Shown: positions 1 through 10,904 of the stretch, one piece after another
Numbering within the stretch: the first letter of the stretch is position 1
Layout of the letters: each line of letters starts with the position of its first letter
Assembly (NCBI GenBank): GCA_950295325.1
Contig: OX485808.1
Span: forward strand, 40,385,180 to 40,449,179
Reading direction: 5' to 3'
DNA length: 64,000 bases
From: Polytrichum commune
Lineage: Eukaryota; Streptophyta; Polytrichopsida; Polytrichales; Polytrichaceae
Made by a program: the position numbers and the translations under genes
Notes under the pieces: generated by a model
The model's database searches: none
What the model saw: the letters and a program-made list of their open reading frames with translations, nothing else
What the model was told of the DNA's origin: nothing

Positions 1-1
1 A

Positions 2-87
2 GTTTGGGTCGAACGACCCAAACCATCTTTAGAGTTTGGGTCGAACGATCCAAACCAGCTGGAGAGTTTGGGTCGCCCTACCCAAAC
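2..87. repeat. Three 22-bp palindromes, GTTTGGGTCG arm (copy A, ParB side)
   Basis: Palindromes lie at 2-23 (perfect arms, centre AA), 34-55 (one arm change) and 66-87 (imperfect). Each is a 10-bp arm, two free bases and the inverted arm. The matching site in copy X (60967-61020) sits about 400 bp upstream of the ParB-like ATG, so these are probably in the 5' intron of a ParB-like gene running leftward off the window. Confidence 0.9.
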
Positions 88-180
88 CAGCTGCAGAGTT
101 TAGTGTTTTAGGGTTTCAAACTGAAGTTTGGGTCTTCTCTCGAAACACTTTTGATTCCAGAGACCTTTATAATGTGTTTA

Positions 181-218
181 CGCAGCATATACAATGCTTA
201 TGCATTGTAGATGCTGCG
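181..218. promoter_or_regulatory. Conserved hairpin in the leader of the long gene
   Basis: A 17-bp arm starting CGCAGCATATACAATGC is followed by the loop TTAT and the inverted arm, with one mismatch. Copy X has the same core with a perfect 13-bp stem and the same loop at 61124-61153, while surrounding bases differ more. On the minus strand it would be transcribed in the leader of the ParB-like gene. Its role is unknown: RNA hairpin, protein site or small-RNA source. Confidence 0.6.
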
Positions 219-239
219 AAACTCTAAAGAAATTGACAC

Positions 240-1140
240 ACATAAAGAAGTTGAAGAAATCACCTTGCTTTGCAAACTACACAACAAGCTGCTGTTGGAA
301 GCAGTTCTAACAAGCTAGTCTTGGAAGCTGATTCTAGAAAGGATTGGATATCAGAAAACTAAGAACACCTCACAAACATTCACTCTGAATTGAAGAAGCT
401 TTCACAAACATTCACTCAGAATTAAACAATCCCTCACAAACATTCACTCAGAATTAAACAATACCTCACAAACATTCACTCTGAATGTAACAAGTGTTTA
501 CAAACATGAACAAAGAAGCTATCTGAAGGCCACACATGCATCCTGATTTTCGAACAATCATTCTAATTCCGAAATCACTCTACACTCACACATGAATGTT
601 TCTAAGACCAGGAGGAACTGACACAACCACTTTGAAACAACACTCACACTCCAAAACAACAAAGACGTTCTGAAATGGCTAAAATGTATAGACTTTAATA
701 CAAAAACAAACCCTAAACTCATACTACACTCAGAACTCGGTCAATGCGCACTCAATGAACAACAAAATAGATCAAAAGAAGAGGAGGAGTGAAAGAGAGA
801 ATGAGATAATGATGAAGAGGGAAGGAGAGAGGGAATGCGAGTTCGACAAGGAGAGAGAGAATGCAAGGGAGGAGGCGGCGCTTTCAAGAGCGGCGGCGCC
901 TCCAGAAAGTATGAGGAACGTACAAAGGAGGAGGAGCTTGGAGCGGAGGAGAGAGAAGGAGAAAGTGCGGAGGGGAGAGTGAAAGGGGGAAGGTCACTCA
1001 AGGGCGGGACCCATTCGGGCCGGCGCCTTTCGTGTCCGTTCGGCTCATGGCCGCCACGTGTCACGGGGCGCTCCATGGCCCAAATGAATACACAATCTGA
1101 GCCATTGGAGAGCCCCAGGCCCATCGACGGTCGATAGACC
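240..1140 (-). promoter_or_regulatory. Leader/promoter-proximal region of the long gene in copy A
   Basis: Non-coding. It has loose repeats of the type ACAAACATTCACT (240-520), then a purine-rich GAGA tract (755-990) containing GGCGGCGC blocks. Read on the minus strand this is a CTCTC-rich leader upstream of the ParB-like gene. Matching regions are at 61160-62100 (X), about 26900-27830 (B) and 47480-48100 (Y, opposite orientation). Open frames here are low-complexity. Confidence 0.5.
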
Positions 1141-2027
1141 TCGCAGGTGGGTATCCTTTAGCCACCTATCCCATACCATCCTTGAGGATACTAAAAAACC
1201 TTTATAGCCTAAGGTTTTTAATTTAATGGTCCCCCGATGGATTTGCTAATATCAAATAATGAAACTGTATTGGTTTTGTAATTTTAGTAATCTACACATA
1301 TGCATGAATCGAGAATGATAGATACTAGACTAAGAGGAGTATTTAATAATTATATTGCAATCCTCGTAGGCAATTACATAATGGAATAATATAACTATGG
1401 TAACCATTTACACAATGAATGGTTTCGAGTTATATATTGTAATTATCTATGAAGGTTGTTGGTAAAGGACAATGCTATAGCCTACGATGGATCCGTTAAC
1501 ACATACCATTGAACTAAATCTAATTATACAAGTTTATGTAGTGTCATTCATTATAATATGGAATTATGCAATATTAAGTGTTGACAACTTAATATCATTG
1601 TTGTTTGCGAAAAGCAACAAAGATGTTGTTTGATTTATAGCATGATGGAACATTAACATACTTATTTACAAGTTTACATATTTATGAGATACAAATATAT
1701 TGAAGCGGGTGTTTTTGCTGAAGAACCCAATTAAGAACTCATATGAAGATGGTTTAGGTAGGACGACCCAAACATTAGACAATGTTGTTGTTGTTCATAT
1801 ATTTAGTTGAGACAAGATAAAGTCTACAAATATTGAATATAGTGATAGTAAATGAGAGAAGCACCATGTATACAAATATGAAGCTATCAAATACTAATAT
1901 GTGGAGTTCAACATTATATGAAGCCATTTAAGCAATCACTTTGTTGTTGGATGATCCCTCCACATATATTAAACAACATATCTTATTAGGAAATGAGGCA
2001 CAAATTACAGTAGATGGTGTTCTATAT
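1141..2027. other. Non-coding centre of copy A, with a relic terminus at 1690-1850
   Basis: AT-rich and without credible genes. From about 1200 it aligns with 62250 onward in copy X. At 1690-1850 it contains a stretch like the region inside X's left terminus (36170-36240), including a degenerate palindrome near 1751. That stretch ends in GAATATAGTG after a GAGAC/AGTCT pair, a decayed copy of the family terminus. Confidence 0.5.
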
Positions 2028-2035
2028 GGAAGCCA

Positions 2036-2574
2036 CACGGGTAGGTCACTCTAAGGCATTTTTGTGCACCACGTGCGGCTCAGGGTTTTTTGTTTTGGGG
2101 CTATTTACCTTCAAGGGTTGAATTAAAGCCTCCCTATAATTACTTGAATTTCAAAAATGGCCCATTTGTTTGCACCCTTCCATTACTTATATTGTCCAAG
2201 TCACTGCAATTTTTTGTACTCTATATTCCTTTTAAGTAATAAAAGCTAATCTACTTCCTGTTAAGGGAAACCATGGAAACAAATAAGGGTGCAAACAATA
2301 ATATCATTGCAAACAAAGTTATGAAGAAAACACATAGGAGACCATAGCAAACATTATACTAAACATACCTTCTAGGAACCTTATCTTCAGCCCCTATATT
2401 AATTTTACAAAAAAATAATGGCCCACCATCTAACTTACTTATAATGGGATTGTCTACATTTAATGGCCCCTTCATTATTTGGAATTCCTTTATAATTTTT
2501 ATTTCAAATGATTTCAATCCTCTCTATATTATGCCGCACGTCGTTTTTAAAATGCACTAAGTGACCTACCCGTG
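2036..2574. mobile_element. MITE-like non-autonomous DNA transposon, 539 bp
   Basis: The ends are inverted repeats: CACGGGTAGGTCACT at left and its inverse at right, continuing imperfectly for about 40 bp. Flanks are GGAAGCCA (2028-2035) and GGAAGCAA (2575-2582), an 8-bp target duplication with one change. There is no coding capacity. The 8-bp duplication fits a hAT-type origin. The matching stretch of copy X lacks it. Confidence 0.75.
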
Positions 2575-2582
2575 GGAAGCAA

Positions 2583-3032
2583 CCCTGAACAACTACGAGG
2601 GTGTAGGGTGTAGGGTTTAGGGTATATAAATGTGTCTTCTTGCACTCGAAGCCATAAATGAATGGCGCATAGGTCAAATGAGGGGGCCAAGTCGCTTGTG
2701 GTTCTAAAAACATTTGTTAAAACAAATAAAGTTGATTACATTTTTTTTGGCAAGCCAAATCAATAAAAACTATAGGTACAAAACACAACTACAATAAGTA
2801 TGATATTTAGTGTTTGATACACTAAATACAAGTGAATACACAATATATCAATAACCATATGAAAGTAATAAACATTAAATATAAGCTATAGTAATATGTG
2901 GCATTGACATGTTTGAATTTAGTGTTAGTAAGGATGTGAAAAGAAGAAATATACGTGAGAGTAGAAGGTAGCAACACATTTACTTCTAACACTAACTGTC
3001 ATAGGATTGAAAATTAATGTTGAGCATGTAAG
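2583..3032. other. Non-coding, with a short telomere-like tract
   Basis: GGGTGTAGGG and TTTAGGG units occur at about 2598-2632. The rest aligns with 62790 onward in copy X and contains the shared GATATTTAGTGTTTGATAC segment near 2800, also seen near 28210 and 63918. No gene is supported. Confidence 0.5.
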
Positions 3033-3041
3033 GGTGGTAAC

Positions 3042-3787
3042 CATAGTCCGCCAAGAGCCTAAGGCTAGTGTAAATGCAGCCTACAAAATTTGTGACTTAG
3101 CCTATAAAATTTTGAAAGTGTAGGACAAAGAGCCTATGGACAATTTTAAAACATAGGATATCAACCTATGTGGTAAAAAACATGTAGGAAATTTTGCCTA
3201 CAAAGTTTTTAAAAGAGCGGATTTTAGCCATTCATCCTTCTTCAAATTGGGAAATTAGTTGGCCTAAGTACATATCTTTAGGCTAATACTCGGGGCTCTT
3301 GAGTGGCACATAGGCGGATATCAATAATAGCCCTGACTCCCTCCCCGTCGATCTTTACAAATACCACAGCCCAAGCCCCATCACCGCATAGAGGTTGAAT
3401 CAGAAGATGGTGAGGACTTTCACCCTTAAACTCATTTGAATTTTAGCAACCTTTCATAACTTATAATCAACTCTTTAAAAAGGAGTTGGTTAATCCTTGG
3501 CCTTCAAACGTGGTGAAGGGCTTAGCCAGGTTCAATTCCTGCCAAGGATACCACTTAGTACTCAAATTTTGAATTTAAAGCCTACAACATTAAAAGATAT
3601 GAAGGATTTTAACCTACTAAAAATTAGTTTTAAAGGCAATTGGCAGGTAACTTAAAAACTCAAAAGGTTTTCAACTTACAAAAATTTGATATTGTAGGAT
3701 GCAACCTATGCCATGAGGGAAATAGCCTATGCCCTTTTAAAGAGGTAGGCAATTAACCTCAATAACTTCAAAAACTTTTCGGACACT
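3042..3787. mobile_element. 746-bp insertion with exact 9-bp target duplication
   Basis: Flanked by GGTGGTAAC at 3033-3041 and 3788-3796. The ends, CATAGTCCGCC and TTCGGACACT, are only weakly inverted. The interior is rich in short repeats such as GCCTA and CCTAC and has no long open frame. A 9-bp duplication fits a Mutator-like non-autonomous element. The interior tRNA-like segment could instead point to a composite or SINE-like origin. Confidence 0.65.
3494..3548 (+). ncRNA. tRNA-like fold lacking a D arm
   Basis: Three stems are visible: an outer 7-bp TCCTTGG/CCAAGGA, a 5-bp CCTTC/GAAGG (3501-3505 with 3515-3519) with a 9-base loop, and a T-arm-like CAGG/CCTG enclosing TTCAATT. GGTTCAATTCC resembles a Pol III B box. 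At 55 nt with no D arm it is not a standard tRNA. It may be a tRNA-derived relic or chance. Confidence 0.3.
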
Positions 3788-3796
3788 GGTGGTAAC

Positions 3797-4256
3797 AACA
3801 CTACATATAATCAAATCCACACATCATATTTTGTGTAGTTATTTAATAGCGGAATTAGGAGGTTAGTTGTCCAAGGTCATTTGATGGTTGGCGCCACGAA
3901 GAGGCAAGCTAAATATGGATGCTCTATTACCAACAAGAAGCGGGAAATTCTGTCAGAAGGTTTGAACTTAGGTTTAGGGTTTACGTTCGGGCGGGAAAGG
4001 GATCCAAAGAGGAAGGCCAAGGCGGAGGCGGGTAGTATAAAGTACCAAACCCCCCAAACTTTGCTCTTTTTTTCTCATCTCTCCATTCTGAAATGGTTGC
4101 AAGCTCTCTCAAGTAGTGGTGGAGTGCAAGGTTCGTGTATGCATCCGTTGATGAGTAGCTAATTACAACAGCCATGCACGGCCTGAATTCTTCCAATTAG
4201 TATCCACGTAGCTGAATATGGAAGCTAACCGCAATTTAAGGCGGAATTTGCGGAAT
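3797..4256. other. Non-coding stretch of copy A before the palindrome array
   Basis: Open frames here (3881-4162 on plus, 3981-4196 on minus) show no recognisable domain and are not shared with other copies. I see no gene. Confidence 0.4.
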
Positions 4257-4612
4257 GTTTGGGTCGCTCGACCCAAACCCACCCCTATCACGGGCTGGGC
4301 CTGGATTAGCAGGCCCATCCTGTCACGAGGTTTGGGTCGCTCGACCCAAACCCACCCCCTCTCACGGGTTGGGCCTGGATTAGCAGGCCCATCCTGTAAC
4401 GAGGTTTGGGTCGCTCGACCCAAACACACCTCCATTGTGAGGTTTGGGTCGCTCGACCCAAACACACCTCCATTGTGAGGTTTGGGTCGAGCGACCCAAA
4501 CCCACCCCTGTCACGGGTTGGGCCTGGATTAGCAGGCCCATCCTGTCACGAGGTTTGGGTCGCACGACCCAAACACACCTCCATTGTGAGGTTTGGGGCG
4601 AGCGACCCAAAC
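4257..4612. repeat. Palindrome array upstream of the DUF7869-like gene, copy A (part 1)
   Basis: Seven GTTTGGGTCG-arm palindromes start at 4257, 4330, 4404, 4442, 4480, 4553 and 4591. Most are perfect; 4591 has a changed arm. Spacing is 38 or 73 bp. The longer spacer repeats a unit with GGGTTGGGCCTGGATTAG. Centres vary (CT, AG, CA) while arms are kept. The retrotransposon interrupts the array at 4653; it resumes at 11897. Confidence 0.92.
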
Positions 4613-4652
4613 CCACCCCTGTCAGGGGTTGGGCCTGGATTAGCAGGCCCAT

Positions 4653-5628
4653 TGTCGCGCACCTCTCCATGAGGAGTGCCCGAAACACCATGGGCACAAG
4701 GGGGACCCCGGAGTGACACCCGGGACTTGTGGCGCCGTTGGTGAGAGGGCCCAAGTGGTCCTAGTGTGGGTGAGGGCCCCGGGCGTTGGGAACGCCTCCC
4801 ACCCACGGAGACTAGGAGGCATGAGGGTAAGGCCATGAGCTATGCGTAGCTCATGGCGTGGTGATTCTAGAATGCTCAAGATCACCTCAATCGGAGGTGT
4901 GAGCTAGGAGTTATGGCCATTTGAGTGGGGCGCTGTCCCGGGACAGCGCCCTGGTGCAGCAGTGCCTGGGAGTGACTCCCGGGACTGCCAAGGTTCAAAC
5001 AGGCATAACTTCCTCAAGACTTGCTCAAATGGTGCAAGTGAGGAGTCCATCGGCATCTACGTGAAGCGTAGATGAAGATGGAGTGGTCGCGTGTAAGCAT
5101 CAGACATCGTACAAGGAAGTTATGATGGTCTGAAGCTGCTGGGGGGTTCTAGGCCCAGCGGCTAAGGGAAAGTGTCCACTTGGCCCCAACTCTTGGTAGA
5201 GAGACAAGAGGTTGGTTGACGGTGGGGTAGGGGCCCCGCGTGAAGTCCTAGAGGCTTATATGGGTGAGGTGGTGTGGCCTCACCCACCCGAGGCCGAACG
5301 GCATGGCCTCCATTGGCATTGGCCTAATGTGAGGCCATAGTTGCCTAGTATGGTTCGGGTTGTTGTAGTGTTGCTCCGGCAACGCGATGATCAACATAAG
5401 ATTGGACTTCCATGGATGGAAGTCCACATCTAAGGATTGGTTACCGATTGAAGGGGTGAGTCCCGAAAGCAAAGTAGGAGGGTTGGTTCCCCTCCTATGA
5501 ACTATAAGGTCCGGGGTGAGAGGAGCTAACCATTAGCATGGCGGTATGCGAAGAGTTAGCACTCGTAACCTTTGCTAGGAAATGAAAATTGCCAAGATGG
5601 TCAAGGGGGACTAGCAAGGGTTGCGACA
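4653..5628 (+). repeat. 5' LTR
   Basis: 976 bp, starting TGTCGC and ending GCGACA. It contains a strong hairpin GGCGCTGTCCC/GGGACAGCGCC near 4930. I saw no difference from the 3' LTR. Related LTRs occur at 30724-31697 and 58375-58999. Confidence 0.95.
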
Positions 5629-5630
5629 CG

Positions 5631-5642
5631 TGGTATCAGAGC
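5631..5642 (+). promoter_or_regulatory. Primer-binding site complementary to initiator tRNA-Met
   Basis: TGGTATCAGAGC starts 2 bp after the LTR, the usual plant tRNA-iMet primer site. Confidence 0.85.
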
Positions 5643-6920
5643 AGGGTTCCAAGTTTTGAGCTCGCACTTTGAGGGAGACATGGCTATCAAATAAGCGGGT
5701 TATGATGGTGAGCCCGGGGTTTCCAAAAGGTTGTGAGGCTCAAATTGGAACAAGGATCATGTGCAAGTGAATTGTGACCATACCATTGATTCTAATGACA
5801 ATGGTGGGCATGAGGGTGGATTCGGTGAGGAAAATGGAGGAGTGCTTTGAAAGGGCTCCCGCAAACCTCGCAAAGTATTCGGGGGCTAGAATACCGAATG
5901 CATCCGAAAGCTTGGACGGTGGTAATATTGGATTGAAATTCCAATCCAAATTGCTTAGAATGTGGTGAAGTTGGAATGGGTGCAAATGCGGCACTCAAGG
6001 TTTTTAGGCCTATGTGTGCGATTTAACCACCATAATGAATGGCACAACTAAGATTGACTAGTTGGCTAAGAAACACATCGTTTTAGATGGGGTTTCAAAA
6101 GCGGGTGGTGAATACCATGTTCAACTCCCCAAAGCTTCTTGAGGACGTATCGGGAATCTTTAAGATTTGAAGAACATTGAAGCCGATGGTCCCGAAAAGA
6201 ACTTGGGCGGCGCATCACCACAAAGTGGGTTTTAGCCGGTATTGGTCCCAAAGAAATGGGCGAAAGTAGTTTGGCCCATTATACCAAGGCTAAACATAGT
6301 CGTGCCGCGGACGGAATGTTGGGAGGTGGGTTGATCCTACCAAGGCAATTCATGTTCGTGCCGCGGACAAAGTGTGAAAGGTGGCTTTGTGCTACCAAGG
6401 CAAATCATGTTTGTTCCGCGTACAAACTATTAGAAATTAGTTTTGTGGCACCAAACCAATTTGTCCCGCGGACGGAATGTTTAAAGTTGGGTTTGCGGAC
6501 CAAGCCAAGCCAAGTTGCCGAGGACGGAATGTTGGACGATGGCTTTGTGGCCAAGGCTAGTAGCCTTAAGCCGAGGCTAAGTCTCATGTGTTGACAAAGA
6601 GGCAAGCCATTCTTTCATGAGCCCAAAACTCACAAGGGAGTTGGGGCTTGCCGATTGATAGAGCGGGCAAGCCCACCAAGGTGCGGTTTGGAAAGGGCGA
6701 ACCGCATGAAACAAAGGAGGCCGCGATGCATGTAACTTTTCAATGTGGGACATTGGATTTTTGTCAAAATTTCACACCATGTGAAATAGATGAAATGCAT
6801 GTCATTGTGAAGGCTGCCTTCTTTGGAACTCACATGATAGATGTGAGGTGCAAGCCGGTGAGCTTGCGGTGCATTTGTGATGTCTTGATCGCAAAGAATT
6901 GCACTACAAATTGACAAGGA
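5643..6920 (+). pseudogene. Degenerate gag/protease region of the retrotransposon
   Basis: Only short open frames survive. Around 6270-6590 an imperfect repeat of about 80 bp recurs around GTGCCGCGGAC. At 6648-6914 a frame resembles the Ty3 protease region (MHVTFQCGTLDF, then FFGTHMIDVRCKPV), but I see no clear D-S/T-G active site. Not functional. Confidence 0.6.
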
Positions 6921-8560
6921 CTCCTATGGTAGGAGGAACCAACTCGAATTTGGTCTTAATGGACCAAATGAACAAACGGAAAAACATAATAATAATGGTC
7001 GTGGTTCAATTGGAGCAACTCCAAGGAACTCATGGGGAGGCTAGGAAAGATGGGCCTCCCCAAAACCGCATTGGTGGGATGTTGGTGAAGTACAAGGATG
7101 TATTCACCAATGTGTTGTCCAAAATGTTACCGCCAACGAGTGAAAAAAATAAAAAAATAAAAAATAAAAATAAAATTGCTCAACAAGAGATTGAGTTCTT
7201 GAGGTATGTGGTGACAAAGGAAGTTGGTGGATGAACATGACAAATGTCAAGGCAATCCAAGAGGAGAATTGGCCCTTGACTCAAGAGAAGGGCTAAGGTG
7301 ATTTGTTGGCCTAGCCAACTACTACCACCACTTCATTCGAGGTGTTTCAAAGGTTGCTAGGACCTTAGTCAACTTGTTGGAAAAATGGCTATCCCAAGAG
7401 TGGGATGAGCCTTGTCACCAAGCCTTTGGGGAGCTCAAGAGCAAGTTTCCTTCACAAGATGTGGTTAAGTTCCCGAGCTTTCACAAGCATTTTGAGATGC
7501 ACATGGAGGCGAAGGACTTTACCATCGGCGGATGTTGGTCCAAGATGGATGACCATTGCTTATGGGAGCATTAAGCTCCATGGTTGTCGAACCTTGTACG
7601 GCTTGTGCAAGAAATGGTTATCCCAAGAGTGGGATGAGCCTTGCCACCAAGCCTTTTGGGGAGCTTAAGACCAAGTTCTCTTCGCCACCCGTGCTCAAGT
7701 TTGTGGAGTTTGACAAACCTTTGAGGTGCATACGGGGGCAAGTGACTTTAGCATTGGCGGATGTTGAGCCAAAATGGATGCCCTTTGCATATAAGAGCAT
7801 GAAGCTCGATGGTTGTCCGACCTTGTCCAACTTGTGCAAGAAATGGCTATCTTAAGAGTGGGATGAGCCTTGCCCCCAAAGTCTTTGGGGAGCTTAATAC
7901 AAAGTTGTCTTTGCCACCCGTGTTCAAGTTCGCGGAGCTTGACAAACCTTTTGAGGTGAATACGGGGTGGCGAGTGACTTTGCCATTGGCGGATGGTTAA
8001 TGTAAGATGGATGGCCATTGCATATGAGAGCGTTAAGCTTGATGGTTATCCGACCTTATCCGACTTGTGAAAGAAATGGCTATCCCAAGAGTGGGATGAG
8101 CCTTGCCACCAAGTCTTGAGGGAGCTTGAGAGCAAGTGTTCTTAGACGCCCGTGCTCAAGTTCGCGGAGCTTGACAAACCTTTTGTGGTGCATACGGGGG
8201 TGATTAACTTTGCCAATGGCAGATTGTTGATGTAAGATGGATGGCCATTGCATATGGGAGCATGAAGCTCGATGGTTGTCAAAGAAGACAACCAACTCAT
8301 GACAAATAACTTCTTTGTCGTAGTGCATTGCTTGAAGATGTGGCGACACTATTTGGGGTCGCACAAAGCAAAGGTCTACATGGACAATGTGTCCCAAAAG
8401 AATTATGACATTCAAGCGCAAGTAAGCGCCAAGTCATTGCGGTGGCATGATAGTTTGGCGCTTATGAAGGTGGATTTGATCCACAAACCGGACCGTGGAA
8501 ATGTGGTGCCGGATGCGCGAAGTAGACCGGATGAGTTCCAAGTAATGAGAACCATCCAAA
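6921..8560 (+). pseudogene. RT/RNase H remnant with tandem duplicated module
   Basis: The RT core, including the YxDD box, is not found; an A-rich stretch (about 7141-7180) sits where it should be. Afterwards an RNase H-start module with EWDEPCHQAFGELK recurs about four times at roughly 230-bp steps (7374-8290) in shifting frames. A C-terminal RNase H stretch follows (8290-8550; VVHCLKMWRHYLG, RWHDSLALMKVDLIHKP). Repeats plus stops make it non-functional. Confidence 0.8.
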
Positions 8561-8575
8561 CCTTGTGGCTAATGT

Positions 8576-10090
8576 GTGCCGGCGAAGGAAACTTGTGATG
8601 CAAGATACGGGAGGGGTAAATTAACTACCCCAAAAGCACAAAAGCTTTTAGGTGAACTTCGCAAGAGCAAGGTGCTCAAAGAGGTTAAGTTGGTGGACGG
8701 ATTGTTCAAGTGCAAACAAAGTTGGGTGTATGTGCCACAAGGCAAGTTGAGGCTATCGGTTTTGAAGGAGGAATTTGATAGTCCTATTGCCGGCCTTACA
8801 GGAGAAAGAAAAAACCGCCATAGAATGGTGTCATGGAGGTACCATTGGCGGTGCATAAAGGAAGATATAGCCCACTTTGTGAAGGCTTGAATCAAAGTGC
8901 CAAGTGAACCGAGCCTCTTACCAAAAGCAAGGCGGTTTCTTGCAACCTTTGCCTATCCCGTCGGCGCCATGGCATAGTATGTGCATGGACTTGATCACAA
9001 GTTTGCCGGAGTCACATGGGTATGATGCCATCTTGTTGATGGTAGAGGGGTTTGCCAAGTTGGCACACATGGTGCCGATTGTGGGAACCGCCACCGCGTT
9101 GAAGACCGCATAGCCTTTTCTCAAAGGATGGTTGAGGCACCACGGGTTGCCAAGAGTGATTGTGTGGGATCAAGATCCAAAGTTCACAAGTGCATTTTCA
9201 ATGCATTTCTCTAAGGAGGTTGTATTGAAACTAAGGTTTAGCACGGCCGTGTATTCCCAAATGGATGGGAAAACAAAGCGTGTGAATGGAGTCTTGAAGC
9301 AATACTTGAGGAACTTGGTGGGGGCGGACCAAGGAGATTGGGCGGACTATGTGGGTCGAGCGGAGTGTAATTGCAATGTAGCCACGCACTTGGCTACCAA
9401 GGGGTGGTCTTTGGTGGTGGCTTATGGAGTGGATGCGCTCCAACCTATTAACCTAGCTCTCGAGGGGGCACATTCAACACTAGAGTTTAACCAAGATGGT
9501 GAGGACTTCGCCAAGGATGGTAAACAAGTCTTGGAGATGACCAAGTTGTTGGTGGAGAAAGCCCGAAGGTGCTACGGAGTGCTAGTAAATGCCGGAAGAC
9601 GCGAAGTGGAGAATGAGGTGGGCCAAAAGGTGTTGTTGAATGTGAACAACTTCACTTAGCCGGAAGGCCTCGCTCCAAAAGTTCATGTCCAAAATTGGAG
9701 CTTCGTTTTCCATGGTGGAACAAGTGTTCAAGGACATGTATAAGTTGGAATTACCGCCGGAGATCAAAGTGCATCCAACATTTCATGTCTCATTACGAAA
9801 GTCATTTTAGGACGACACCTTGTGGCCCGATCACAAGCAAGTGATTAGGCCATGTCCCGACCTTGTGGAGGTCATTTGGAACATGAGGTAGGAGGGCATC
9901 CTCAAGTGTAGGAAGTCCAAGTGAAAATGAAAGAAAATGTACAAAGGAGTCATTGGTGAAATGGTGAGGATACCATGAGAAAGAAACCGCTTGGGTGGCG
10001 GCAAGAGACATGGTGAACACCAATGAATTGGTGAAGCACTTTGAAGAAACTAAGGCTAAGGATTCCAATAAAATGAAGCGTAGGCATTGA
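8576..10090 (+). pseudogene. Integrase and C-terminal chromodomain-like remnant
   Basis: Frames at 8576-8890, 8904-9113 and 9132-9659 carry the integrase zinc region and catalytic core (MDLITSLPESHGYDAIL; RVIVWDQDPKFTSAF; QMDGKTKRVNGVL). These are split by stops and show atypical residues at usually conserved core positions. From 9660 to 10090 a degenerate tail resembles the post-core and chromodomain part (PPEIKVHPTFHVSL). Inactive. Confidence 0.8.
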
Positions 10091-10904
10091 TGAGGACATC
10101 AATCTCCTTTAGTGGGGGAGAGATGCTAGTAGCACACTTAGCTTCGAGGTTAATTACTCCACAACATGAACTTGTTCTTTGGCTTGAGAGAATAAAGTCC
10201 AAACTTTAGTGGTGCAAAGAGAAAAGTATGAGATGAGGTCCTAGTCTTATACTTGTGCTTGGTTAATGGAAGAGGGGGAATAGATATGCCAAACTCAGTT
10301 GGGTAAGCCGAGTAATTGGGGGCCATGGCTTGGAGGGGCCTTGGATAAAACCAAGAAACTTCTTAGCCATGGGCTTGTCCGGGCGGGGACAAGGTGATGG
10401 CGCGTGCTCATAAAAGTGCTACCCGCGAGCTAACGAGAGTTGGCGCATGGGAGTCATGAACCCATGTCTCGAAAGAGCAAAGTGGGAACCGAGTCGGGCG
10501 GGACTTGGCATCACCCCCGTGCGATCGAGGCGTGGCTTAACAATGGAAAGCCATCTCGGAGTTGCAACCGAGACAACTTAGTGGAAGCGTTGAGGTCTCG
10601 CCTAGATGTGTCACGTTAGGCTAGTGGAGCCTAACGGGGGAGGCCCCAAAGGAGGGGCAACCCAAGTGAGTCCCAAAGTAGGTGGGTCTAGTATAGGTTA
10701 GGTCCTTGGATGAGAGATCCAAGGTCGCTAATGGACCACCTAGGAACGACACCTTTGGGACTATGCCAAATTTGAAGATGCATTGTGGGGGTCGCGCCCT
10801 AAGGTAAACACAATGCGGCACCATAGAGGATGGCAACTTGAGAATTGGTGTGCCGACTACGAGTATAGTCGATGAGGGCATCGACTCCGTTTGGTGGGGG
10901 TGAG
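10091..10904 (+). other. 3' untranslated internal part of the retrotransposon
   Basis: No protein homology is seen. It ends in a purine tract, TTTGGTGGGGGTGAG, directly before the second LTR, a plausible polypurine tract. Confidence 0.6.

Noticed and set aside
2036-2574. Part of the core element sequence
   Set aside because: It has its own inverted ends and 8-bp flanking duplication and is missing from the aligned part of copy X.
4163-4836. Overlapping frames encoding FGSSDPN or LGRATQT repeats
   Set aside because: These are translations of the palindromes and their spacers in several frames on both strands, running into the LTR.
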